From Hypholoma sublateritium FD-334 SS-4 (Eukaryota > Basidiomycota > Agaricomycetes > Agaricales > Strophariaceae): DNA of 64,000 bases. Made by a program: the position numbers and the translations under genes. The notes beneath the pieces are model-generated. The model worked only from the letters and a program-made list of their open reading frames with translations, did not search any database and was not told the DNA's origin. This document shows positions 23,891 to 34,456 of this stretch, piece by piece (the first letter of the stretch is position 1; each line of letters opens with the position of its first letter). The DNA lies in NCBI GenBank assembly GCA_000827495.1, contig KN817546.1:62001-126000 (forward strand), in the 5' to 3' direction.

Positions 23891-26326
23891 TTATAGCTTT
23901 ACATCTTTTGGCATTGCCCTCAGCGCCTGACGAACCCCTAGATCAGCAAGGACGTCTTCGGCTCCGCCAAGTAACGAGTCGAATGGGATGGTACGATGAT
24001 ACTAGCAAGCTACGTGTGAGAATTATTTTATCAACAGACCACAGAAGGGAGATTCACATGTTCGATAAATTTGCCCATCCCATTTTGCGTGATGCCACGT
24101 CCGCCGAAGATTTGAACTGCATCACGCGCCGTATCTTGGCCACAGGCCGTTGAGTAGCTTTTCAGAAGAGCAATTTGTCTGCGAAGATACACCTAGTTAG
24201 TAAGTGCAGGCGAAAACATGTTGATAAATGGCTACCCAGCGAGTTTACCAGCTTGTTGTTTGTAGGACTGAGCATGTCGGAGTGATCATCAGGACATCTC
24301 ATTGGACCGCATGAGAAAACACGGACCATATTACACATCTGGTATGTGATGTTTTCTAGCCAGGCTTGAACACCTGGTACGAAATGAGCATAAATAGTGT
24401 GGTGGCACAACTTTTAGCAACTAACTCTCTGCCCTTTCTATCATCGCAGCAAGCTTGGCACGAATGACAGCCTGTGAGTGCAGAGGTTTTCCGAAGACTT
24501 TCCTCTGGGTCGTCCACCTGAAAGAGTCAATAAGGTATGTTGTACAAATTTGATAAACCTACTTCAGACATTCCTCGACTAGGGTATGTCTGAGCCCATG
24601 ATTTGTATGAGAGTTGAACTGGAAAGACGTACTGATACCTCTCTGACTCCGAGCGGACGAACAGCACATAACCCACCTTTCGTGGTTGAAATTACTGTGA
24701 ATAGTATTATTATAGTTTGAAGGCTTCTCAACACACCGCCGTTACCTGAGCATGACAAATATGCCGCCGCCGTCTTCTCCAAGAGTGTTTCCGATAGGGA
24801 CCCGGACGTTGTCGAATGTGATATAAGCTGTACCTGCTGTACTTGAATAGCTTGTTTTAATGGGCTTCGTTTCAACGCCGGGACCACGTTCGACAAGGAT
24901 GACAGTAAAGCCGTCTTCCGTTCTGCAGCCAACAGTGAAATAGTCGGCGAAGCTAGGATTGTCATCAGTATGCTATAGATCTGTCGTTCTGAACGCGGTC
25001 TTACGTTCCATTCGTGATCCATTTCTTGGTGCCTAGTGAAGAGTCAGTAAGGCATATGAAAGAATGCTAACATTCTATGTACATACCATTTATTATCCAC
25101 TCTGCCCCGTCTTCCGATTTGACAGCTGTGGTCTGCAAGCCCATCACATCGCTTCCAGCATGAGCTTCAGAAATAGCCAAGCAAATGAATTTTTTGCCTT
25201 CCAGCACTTCCGGGATTACTTTTGCCTTTACTTTGTCACTTCCGAAGTTAAGCACAGGAGGGAGACCGATAACCTTGCCACCAAGAAGGCCTATTTTGTG
25301 CGTGAGTGAACGCTGGCGCCCGAATTTGGGTGCTACTTGCCATCGCCGTAGCCTCGAAGACTTGAGCGAGCAAATTCTTGGGTAATAATCAACTGTAGAG
25401 AAGCAACGCGCGGGTAAGTTTGTGTAATATTTTCGCAGACATAGGAGAGAATATGTACGTACTTCATGGAAATAATCAAACTCTTCGGGTTTGACCAGGC
25501 CATTCATCAATTTACGCCCTTGAAGATGTTTTCCCGGTCCCATACGCATAGCATGCATATTAAGCTGGCTACACGGACGATGGTTGAAGACAAATTCCTG
25601 GGCTTTGAGGAAGGATGAAATACCTCATTTTGTCTATAACACTTTGCGATGGTCGTTTACCATCTGCTTCGCGGTCGAGGGCGTCGAAGTACACCACTTC
25701 ATCAAAGAAAAGCCGAACAGTTTTTTGGAAAGCTCGATGACCCTAATTATCGATAAAGATTGGTTCATGGTTTATTCATGGGAAGGAATGGTGCGCACCT
25801 CGGTGTAATAAGGGCTGTGATATCCAGCAGAAAGCCAGGTTGGTTCTCCATACGGGACGCGACTGAGCTCTCCTGCAACACGGCCATGAAGGTGTGGTGT
25901 TGCTCCTTCGATAATTCCTATTTTCAGTCGCTGGTATTGCGGCCTGGCTAAAACTTCGTATCGGTGAAGACCGAAGAATGCCTCGGTGGCGTCTTGGCCA
26001 GCTGTTTTACAAATATTATTACACTGCGTGGGGGATACATTTTGTGTATCACAAACCAATTTCCGGATCCAGTAGCACGGACAGTCCTCCAGGGTGCATC
26101 GCTTTGAATTTTGTGAGGTCATAGACCGCTGAATCGATGACGACCCACTGGTAGATCCCGGTAAATTTCTAACTATGCATGCACTGAGCAAAGGGCGTAC
26201 CAAGTCGTCTGCTGTATTGTGCTGATAGAGAACATCGCGTTATTTGGGCGACACCACGGGTAGTAGGTGGGTGGGTAGATTACGGACCTTCTCAATTTCA
26301 TTTCTGGGAATTTGCTTCGAAGGCAT
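23891..26326 (-). CDS. Cytochrome b5/acyl-CoA dehydrogenase fusion, copy C
   Basis: ATG at 26326 gives MPSKQIPRNEIEK; then HNTADDL and WVVIDSAVYDLTKFKAMHPGG (b5; second His in DATEAFFGLH). ACAD parts: MRMGPGKHLQGRKLMNGL, GGKVIGLPPVLNFGS, ISEAHAGSDVMG, NGTKKWITNGTFADYFTV, ERGPGVETKPIKTSYSSTAG, LSNFNHERWVMCCSSARSQR, VEECLKWTTQRKVFGKPL, QIFGGRGITQNGMGKFIEH, HRTIPFDSLLGGAEDVLADL, ending MPKDVKL, stop at 23891. All introns found have GT..AG ends and the frame is intact. Closest to copy A (same VIGLPPVLNFGS and EDG..WIING). The VKL tail is not a standard PTS1 tripeptide, unlike ARL of B and D. It follows the racemase on the same strand with a 319-bp gap, and converges with the transcription factor. 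Inference: acyl-CoA oxidation. Confidence 0.88.
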
Positions 26327-26392
26327 ACTAGACGTTACGACTCGGAGAGATAGAGGTTGAACGTTGTTGTAGTAGAATCAGGCTAAGAGGGA

Positions 26393-26398
26393 TATATA
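26393..26398 (-). promoter_or_regulatory. TATA box of ACAD copy C
   Basis: On the minus strand GTTATATATCCC lies about 67 nt upstream of the ATG at 26326, followed by a CT/CAAC-rich leader. Position and sequence fit a fungal core promoter. Confidence 0.5.
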
Positions 26399-26645
26399 AC
26401 ACTTGGTGAAGCTGCCTGTTTCATATGATACAATGCACAAGGTGACAAACTCTGGCCTAAGTATATGCACTTCGCGGCACCAGACGTGGTAGAACGCGTA
26501 CACACTAAAGAGAATTACTCTGGCCACGTGGATGCCCTGGATCCGTTCCAAAAATACATCCCCAAGCTATAGCAATGCAAGACCGAGGTCCGAGTCCGCC
26601 TTACTTGCTTATAACAACTTCATTGACGAAGTATGTATGTAGACT

Positions 26646-28236
26646 TCACATCTTTGAACGTGGCGGTGAATTGCGCCCAAATACACCTTCTTTGCGAAGT
26701 AACTTCATGCGATCAACCGCGTCGAGACCATATTCCTGCAACACTTCTCTCATGTGAGCGCCTGGCTTGATAATGAGGTTTTTAGAGTCGACGGGTCCGG
26801 GGAGGTTCGCTTGCGCCGACAGCCGTGGATGTGGGACAGGAATAGCACTTGTTTGTTTTGCTGCTTCCCGCGGCGTGAGGACTGGGACAGCGCATGCATC
26901 CGTACCTGTCATCAACATGCATGAGAATCACCGGCGCAAATGTATGTGAAATGTAGGACGCGCGTGGCACGCACCGTAGTAGAGATCTGCCCAGAAATCT
27001 CGGGGATGCGTTAAGAACCCCTTCGTTAGATATTGTACCAGGCGAGGCCATTCGTCCTTCTGAAATTGTGTGGACGGGTCGGGCTTCCAGCCACTGAACG
27101 GGTCGAAGTTTTCGGGCAAGGCTCTGGTAAACCGTTCGATGAATTCCTTGAAAAACTGAGGTTCTAAGCAACCAACAGACATCCAGCCTCCATCTTGACA
27201 TGTATAAGTATCGTAGAAAGGCGCCCCGCCATCAAGAAGGTTTGTCCCCCTTGAGCCTCCAAGGGGGCCAGATTCAAGGTATGTTTGAATTAGAGGGAAG
27301 GAAGCGAGATAGCGTGTTCCCGAGACCTGCAAATTGATGAGACGTGGGGTAATATTCACAAAAAGAATTGATTGCCACCATGTCAGCGTTGACTATTTGC
27401 CCTCGTCCGGTTATCCCTCTTTCAATTAGAGCGATTAATATGCCTGTTGTGCACATTAGGCCGCCACCGCCAAAATCTGCCACCACATTCAGAGGAAAGG
27501 TTGGCTTATTTGCACCGGGAAACATCTATTTCCAGCATGATCAGACTCGGAGCCATATTTTGAAGAGCAGAATACTCACGGCTAGCGTGCCACTGAGAGC
27601 AAGATAATTTATATCATGACCTACGTGTGTAGATTTTGTAAAAATGCGCATACACACGAAGAATATCGAAAACATACCGGCCATATCCTTATGAGGTCCT
27701 ATTGAATTACGCAAGGTTTAGGACGACGATGAAGTCAAGTAAGCTACTGACCTGTTCTTGGAAACCTAAAACGGACAATGAGTACTGTAAGTTGGTCAAC
27801 CTTTTTTGGATGAGGATGTATTTACCCAACAATTCTTGCATAAATTAGTTTCTCGTTGAGCCCCTTCTTCTTGCCATCACCCAAAAATAACTGAGGCCCA
27901 AGCCCCAATCGTTCTAACACGCCTGGCCTAAATGGATCAATGACAATATCTGCGGCAGAGATCATCTCTTCCAGCAGTTTACGACCAGACTCTAACTTTG
28001 AGTCGATGACGATAGAACGCTTTCCACGACAAAGAATATCGCTAGAAGTAGCAAAAGGACGATCGATCCGGGTCACAGAAGCTCCATTGTCCGCCAGTAT
28101 CATCCCGGCGAAGGGGCCTGGAGCTAAACCAGCAAACTGGCTCGGATGGATTACAAGTGAGACTTCAAAGTACCCGGGAACAAGTTGGAAGAGACTGCAG
28201 ACCGACCTCGATAACCTTCAATCCTGACAGAGCCAT
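26646..28236 (-). CDS. Alpha-methylacyl-CoA racemase (CoA-transferase family III), ends in SKM
   Basis: ATG at 28236 gives MALSGLKVIE, then after an intron FAGLAPGPFAGMILADNGAS, the CaiB/BaiF N-terminal signature with the LAPGPF loop typical of AMACR. Small exons of 14 nt (27752-27765) and 21 nt (27678-27698) restore GFPRTGPHKDMA; then GHDINYLALSGTLA carries the catalytic His and VVADFGGGGLMC the catalytic Asp of the family. Further: GPLGGSRGTNLLDGGAPFYD, YTCQDGGWMSVGCLEPQFF, DACAVPVLTPREA, end RNSPPRSKM, stop at 26646. Known: AMACR epimerises (R)- and (S)-2-methylacyl-CoA so that branched acyl-CoAs can be oxidised. SKM fits a PTS1 peroxisomal signal. Between ACAD copies C and D, this suggests a branched-chain acyl-CoA breakdown role. 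No broken residues seen. Confidence 0.92.
27752..27765 (-). other. 14-nt micro-exon of the racemase
   Basis: On the minus strand GTTTCCAAGAACAG lies between ...ccgttttag and gtcagtagc. With its neighbours it encodes VGFPRTGPHKDMAGHDINY, matching the AMACR segment that leads to the catalytic His. Confidence 0.65.
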
Positions 28237-29001
28237 TGGGACGACGAACGAATAACGATTATGGGGTGCATGCCTTTTCGCCCACAGCGGTTATTTCAAG
28301 CCCGGTCCAAATGTTGGGTTCTATTTGAACACTTTGTTGGACGCATGACCTGTGAATAATTCATCAGGGCAGTCAGGAGATGTGGCGGCTAACCTCTATC
28401 CAGTGTCGACTGATTGAATCCTTTTCAGCAGTCCATTTCAACTTGAAGTATTAGGAGCTGCGGGAATGTCATGCATAACCTTAGACCGGTCGCCGAACAG
28501 TCTCAAGCGCGCAGCCGCTCGCAGACGACAACTTATGTCATGTTACGATCGTGACTATAGAGACCTCGGCCTACCCGAGCAACAACAGCATAAAGCGGCC
28601 TTACGAGGAAGGATTGAAGAAGAAATTGTGAGCAGTGGGCAGTTCTGAAGGACGTTGCAAGAATCCCCGAACACCGGACCGTATTGGTCCCAACTCCGAC
28701 CCTGAAGAATTTGCCGCAATCTGGCCGTGGACTGCTTTGCACTTCTTCGTGTCATTGGACTGAGGTCGTCTGCCCTCTCGGTTCTATTTTCTCCGCACTG
28801 GCAAAAGGTGCCATGACCAGCCGACTCAGAATGCTCTATATGTTATCAATTTGTTTTTTCCTTCAACCCGTAATCGTGGTTCTTGTCTACGCAATGGAAT
28901 AAATACACGGCCCGAGGAACTCAAGCACACGAAACGAGAAGATCGTTGGACATGTATTAAAGACAGACTGTCATCCACAGCGATGTCCGCCTGTTATCAA
29001 A
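28237..29001. other. Divergent region between racemase and GH79 genes
   Basis: Holds the two divergent promoters. A plus-strand open frame at 28466-28648 (MSCITLDRSPNSLKRAAARR, with RIEEEIVSSGQF at the end) reads rather like a basic helical peptide but has no relatives that I recognise and no splice continuation; I leave it uncalled. Nothing else is evident. Confidence 0.45.
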
Positions 29002-31213
29002 ATGCTTCACCTTGGATCTCTTGCCTATTCATGGGCTACGCTCTCGCTATGTTACCTCCCTTCGAGTCTGGGTGCTGCAACCCTCCCTTTCCTAAAGCTC
29101 AAAGGGCCTCCTACTCTTCCACCCGATGCATCCCCGTCGTTAAACCCTTCCCTTGCAAGCTTCAGCATCGAAACCGCATTCTTCGAGGAATTTTTGGGCA
29201 ACAAGAGCTTTCCCAACCAACTCTCTCTCAACCTCCTTCAGAATCTGAAAGATCGAACGGGCGTACCAGCAGAGATTAGAATTGGTGGCATCACGGCTGA
29301 TTCAACGGGTTGGGACCCTACTCAAGATGTTGCATTATTCAATTTCATTGATAGCAGCGGTACCTTACATAATACAACACTTGGTCCTGCGTTTTGGCAG
29401 TCTGTCGGTCTGTTACCAGAAGGCACAAAGATCACACTGACTCTGGTGAGTAACCAAAATTGTTATCCCATATACACTTCGACATATTACTGATTCAGAT
29501 ACATATTTCAGAACTTGGAAAGTCTGAGCTATGAAGGGGCACTGAGTATGGCCAAGGCAGCAGTCAATGGACTTGCACTTGGCCAGCTTTCGGCCTTTGA
29601 ACGTACATCACCATTAATCAAGAAGGTTTATAGGAGCTGACGATCTACGCCCCTCTCATATAGTCGGAAACGAACCTGATCAGTATCCAATCTCTTTCAC
29701 TCCCCAGACTTACGTGGACACTTGGGAGGTGCTTAATTGCGATCTACGAATGCGCACTTTATTTACTCTTCTATAGCCCTGGGCGCATAATATCTCCCTC
29801 GCTTTAGGTCTCAGAAAACCTACGTTCCGAGTTGCTGCAACTGCAATTGACCCACTCTGGCCCTACAACACACCCGGTGCATCATCCCAACTCGATTGCG
29901 TTAGTGCACTTGCAGCAGGTGCGAACAAGGACCACGTAGTAGGTTCATGCAGCGAACACACCTATCAATACAGCGTTAGTCCCGCGGTCCTGGTCCTTCT
30001 ATCCCGAGTGACTAGACATTCCTTCAGGTTTGCGATCCAGAACGAACCGCAGTCGCCATTCTACCCAACCTTGTAAGCCAATTTTTTCTGACTGATGATT
30101 GTCAAATTATCACATATTAACGGTGATTAACTGGCAAGGTCAACCATACTCGTTTAGCTGAGTATGTTGATTTTGCATGAACAATTAGCGACTGGTTGAA
30201 TTTGAGGATTTAAGATATCTCGACCTGTGGCAGCCACGAATAATATCTGTCAGGCAACAGCTGGGTGAAGATTCATTTAACATAGGTCAAATGCATGTTC
30301 CATGTTACAAAAATGACTTACTAACATTCAACCCGGAGCAGGAGAATACAACTCCGTGTCATGCTCGGGCAAGGATGGCGTCAGCAACACGTTTGGCCAG
30401 GCGCTCTGGTTGGTGAGTCAATATAATTTCGGGGCATTCTTGTACTAAAAATTTGCCACCCAAGTTGGATACAATATTATATGCCTCCTCGATCAATGTA
30501 ACAAAGTACGTGTATATTTAATTCCGCACTGCGCAACGGTAATCCAGTGACTTTTCTATAGATTATATATGCATCAGGGTGGCCCTCTGGCACTGCAAAG
30601 TAGTACGCAACTCAACCACGGGGGTGAGTTACATAAAAACACAAGCTCCCGCACTCGTCCGACAGAAAATGCTCTAGGGTTGAGCTTTTATGATATGTGG
30701 TACCCGGTTCAAAGTCAAAACGGACCCATTCAGGTCATGCCTTCCTATGCCTCGTATCTTTTTATTGCAGAAACACTCGGCCAATCAAAAACCCTGCGCA
30801 TTTCAAATATATTCCCTGGAAGACAAGCTAACGGGTCGAGCATTACCACAGCCTTGGGAGACAGCTCAGCAGGACAACTCGTCGCGTACGGGTTCTGGGA
30901 CAGCGCTCAGCCATCCTCGCATTCTTTCCCTACAAAGCTCGCCCTACTGAACATGCAGATATTCAATCAGACAAACGCTAACCCACGGCCAACCACTAAA
31001 TTTGATATTTCGGCTTTCCGCCGAGCCAGCAGCCGCACCATCACGCTCAAGCGCCTGCAAGCTCCTGGCGCCGATGTAACGGCTGGCAACCTCACCACAT
31101 GGGCCGGGCAAAGCTTCGCTTCCGGATTGGCTGTAGGGAAGATGGCCGAGGAAAAACAAACTAGTAGCATAGTTGTTGTTCAGGCATCCGAGGCCGTTCT
31201 GGTGTTCCTTTGA
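29002..31213 (+). CDS. Secreted glycoside hydrolase family 79 (beta-glucuronidase type)
   Basis: ATG at 29002 gives MLHLGSLAYSWATLSLCYLP, a signal peptide probably cut near LGAATLP. Then SFSIETAFFEEFLGN, VPAEIRIGGITADSTGWDP and NLESLSYEGALSMAKAAV. The exon giving LGNEPDQYPISF supplies the acid/base Glu (NEP motif of clan A TIM barrels). WPYNTPGASSQLDCVSAL, LVNHTRLAEYLDLWQPRI, then GEYNSVSCSGKDGVSNTFG with the likely nucleophile Glu. C-terminal part MHQGGPLALQSSTQLNHGG, GLSFYDMWYPVQSQNGPI and a beta-sandwich, ending EAVLVFL at 31213. About nine introns. Known: fungal GH79 enzymes release glucuronic or 4-O-methylglucuronic acid, for example from arabinogalactan chains. Frame intact. Its place among lipid genes has no clear functional logic. 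The window does not show which substrate it prefers. Confidence 0.9.
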
Positions 31214-31727
31214 GAATAGGCGTTCCGAGGCGTTTCATTAAATTGTGCTGGATGCTCATGTCATTTCTAAAATTCTTGTAGTTTTGATTATCTGGCACAG
31301 CAAGGCAGATTCCCCCCCTACGCCTCCTCTGCATTCATTTGTGTACTTAAAGTTCAGTATATGTGCGTACATGCCAGTACGTCTCCTTCAATTACTTTTA
31401 CATTAATATTTTCTGTCAACTGTCAGTGGTCTTAGAGGGTCTTAGTCGAGCCTTTAGCGAGAACGATTGCATCGGGCAAGCATCGGGTACCGCCTGGTAC
31501 CGCAGAGAAATTCAACTGATATTATTGGAAGCTGGAATGTCGTTGACACGTGAAATCATGTTCCTCGATCAGGCAATAAGGTCCCCGGATTCGGAACATA
31601 AATACGAACACTTCGCGCTTCCCTGCGCTTCCCCTCCAGAGCTCATCCAGCTCGTATCCGATATCGTTTCGTATTAAATCCCTGTTCAATTATCCATTCA
31701 TAGTCACCCTAGTATCTCTTAACAATC
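31214..31727. other. Intergenic region, GH79 3' flank and ACAD-D promoter
   Basis: About 510 bp between two plus-strand genes. One short open frame (31363-31677) shows no motif. No TATA box close to the ATG at 31728 that I would trust; the leader is TC-rich. Confidence 0.45.
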
Positions 31728-34089
31728 ATGAGCGAGAAGCAGTTCACCATGGAGGAGGTCAGTAAGCACAACAGGGAGGGTGATCTCGTGAGTGCCCCAT
31801 TTCGTCTCGATGCCTATACATGGCTCTCGTTCCTCTACAACGGTGATCTAACAATGGAAATAGTGGGTTATCATCGACTCCAAGGTCTTCGACCTCTCCA
31901 AGTTCGCGACAATGCATCCTGGCGGTCTCTCTGTCCTCTTAGACGAAGAAATTGGTGAGCATACAGTGCGGCTTCGTCTATCCCCTAAATCTAAAATTAC
32001 ATTCATGGGACCCCTTGAAAGCTGGAAAAGATGCCACTGAAGCATTCTTTTCTCTCCATCGTTATGAAGTACTCGTAAGACCTCAATACAAGCGGCTTCA
32101 AATCGGCTGCATTGCCGGACAAGCCCAGCAGATCCATCCCCGCCCAGTGGGCGGGTTGAGCAAGGTCCCGTACGCGGAGGCAACCTGGCTAACTGCAGGA
32201 TATTTCAGTCCATACTTTAAGAATGTGCGTAGGCTCGCTATCTCAACGGTCACGCTGTTCAACTTGTTTTCTTAGCACCATGTCAAATTCCAAGTCGCCT
32301 ACAGGAAATTCGTGGAGGAAGTCATTGTACCTGATGGCCAAGCTCGCGAGGAGGACGGAAAGAGGCCTTCTCAAAGTGTTTTTGACGAGATGGCGAAACT
32401 GAACATTATTGCAATGCGTCTCGGTCCTGGCCCTCACTTGAAAGGCCGAACACTGATGGGTGGCATCGTGAAACCCGAGGAGGTATGTTAATTTTTTAAA
32501 TAACTTGCTACATATCAAGTCTTGTGATTGAATCCCTTTTCAGTTCGATTACTTCCATGAACTCATAATGGGGCAAGAGATGTCTCGCGCTCACGCTCGC
32601 GGATACAACGATGGTCTGGGTGGAGGAACTTACATTGGTACATCCCATGTTCTTGAATTCTGAATCATCTTTTACAATTAACAAATACGTATAGGTCTCC
32701 CCCCCATCATTAACTTTGGCAAACCTGCACTTCGAGACAAGATTGTCGAGGAAGTGTTTTCCGGAAAGAAACTCTGTGCACTTGCTATTACAGAGGCTTT
32801 CGCTGGCAGTGATGTGGCTGGACTGAAATGTCATGCTAAGAAAGTTGAAGGAGGCTACAAGGTCACTGGAACGTACGTTATATTTCAAGCAGTGCATCGT
32901 ATTCAAGGCTAACTTTTCTACAGGAAGGTTAGTTGTGTAAATTGACTCCTTCAATTGACTACTTGACGGTTTCGTAGAAATGGATCACAAACGGAACGTT
33001 CGCCGACTACTTCACTGTTGGTTGCCGAAGCGACGAGGGAGGGCTTACTGTTCTTTTGATCGAACGCGGTCCCGGTGTAGAGACAAAGCCAATCAAAACT
33101 CCTTACTCTCCTACTGCTGGAACTGCCTACATCACATTTGAGGATGTCTTCGTTCCCGCGGAGAACTTACTTGGTCAGGAAAACAAGGGCCTCCAAGTGA
33201 TTCTCAGTAACTTTAATCATGAACGGTTCGTATACACTACATAATTGGAAATTCCGTAAAACTCACATAATCATTAGATGGGGAATGACCACAGCTAGCA
33301 TCAGTGCCCAGCGGTTGATTGTCGAGGAATGCTTAAAGTACATTTCACAAATCATTCATGACGATAACAATTATTCATCGTTCAATCGTAGATGGGTTAA
33401 CCAACGCAAGGTCTTTGGAAAACCCTTGCATTCACAAGCAGTCATCCGTTCCAAGCTTGCCGCCATGATCTCTCGCGTCGAGAGCGCCCAAAATTGGTTA
33501 GAAAGTATTACGTATCAAATGAATCACATGAAATACAAGGATCAAGCTGAATATCTTGCTGGGTATGCTTTCATGCCTCTGATCCTTCCCCTTAAAGGAT
33601 TCACTCATTTTAATCCAGTCCTATCGCCCTTCTCAAGAAATATGCCACTGAGACTGCACAAGAAACTGCTCGTGATGCTGTCCAAGTGTGTCTTCCGGAG
33701 TATAATCAGCAAGCAATGCTAATGTGATTGGTCCAGGTGTTTGGTGGCCGCGGAATCACAAAGACAGGTTTGGAGCAAATCGTTTATGATTGATTGATTT
33801 GCAATTTACATTCGTCATTGACAGGGATGGGCAGACTCATTGAGCATTACCATCGTACCGTTCCTTTTGATGCGTACGTTCCAACGTTCTTGATGTTATC
33901 TGCCTTCAGCCTGTAAACTGACATCAACTTTCTCTGTTACAGTGTTCTTGGTGGTGGTAGGTTATTTTGCCTTGTTCCCAAGACACCATTGCCAAACTCA
34001 AGGGTTTTTCTAATCTAGCTGAGGATGTACTGGGCGATCTTGGTGTGCGACAGGCGCTCCGCAAGATGCCAAAGGATGCCCGACTATGA
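31728..34089 (+). CDS. Cytochrome b5/acyl-CoA dehydrogenase fusion, copy D (ends in ARL)
   Basis: ATG at 31728; spliced product about 515 residues. Residues 1-100: b5 domain (MEEVSKHNREGDL, WVIIDSKVFDLSKF, heme His in MHPGG and in DATEAFFSLH). About 105-190: ACAD N-domain (EEDGKRPSQSVFDEMAKL, MRLGPGPHLKGR). About 215-360: middle domain (LPPIINFGK, ITEAFAGSDVAG, TGTKKWITNGTFADYFTV, TAYITFEDVFVPAENLLG). About 360-515: C-domain (SAQRLIVEECLKWVNQRKVF, FGGRGITKTGMGRLIEHYHR, VLGGAEDVLGDLGVRQALRK), ending KDARL (PTS1-type). The gene lacks the K|HN intron present in A, B and C, and needs a 4-nt exon (32924-32927) and a 14-nt exon (33943-33956). The usual EGT catalytic position reads GGA. Intact. Converges with the uridine kinase gene. 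Inference: peroxisomal acyl-CoA oxidation with b5-linked electron transfer. Confidence 0.9.
32924..32927 (+). other. 4-nt micro-exon of ACAD copy D
   Basis: GAAG lies between an intron ending ttttctacag (51 nt) and one starting gttagttgtg (50 nt). TG-GA(AC) + GAAG + AAATGG gives TGTKKW. Same position and length as the exon of copy B, different sequence. Confidence 0.72.
33943..33956 (+). other. 14-nt micro-exon of ACAD copy D
   Basis: TGTTCTTGGTGGTG between ctctgttacag and gtaggt encodes the VLGG before AEDV. The upstream exon ends PFDA and the downstream exon starts with EDVLGDLG. Confidence 0.7.
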
Positions 34090-34456
34090 TTTTGAAAGTC
34101 AAAGTACTTATACCATCAATCAAATCAGATTCATAATTCATAATTTCACTTCCTGGTGTCAGATTGATGGAGTTCAACCATGGGATCAAGGGAACAACCC
34201 GGGCTTCCACATTCTAGATATGTGTAATTCACCGAAAATTGTATTGTACAACAATTGTAATATTGCCTCGCCATCCACAAACCGTGTTTTCATCCTGTAT
34301 GTACTGAGGGCCGTTGGTTCAGTTGGGACCCTAGAAATTCATGTCCCATACATAAATCTCTTCGGACCTTTGCCAGAAGAATAAAAACAGATACGGTGAA
34401 TATTACTTAAAATTGTATAAAATCATAGATGCTCAGCGCTCAATATCAACAGTAAT

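Noticed and set aside
24579..25022. Apparent break in ACAD copy C around SSARSQR
   Set aside because: An intron starting gtatcagtacg and ending ataccctag restores SQRVEECLK in frame, so no pseudogene is needed.
30120..30240. Apparent stop codons inside the GH79 gene
   Set aside because: An intron (GA|gtatgttg ... tttaag|A) joins LAE to YLDLWQPRI and removes them.
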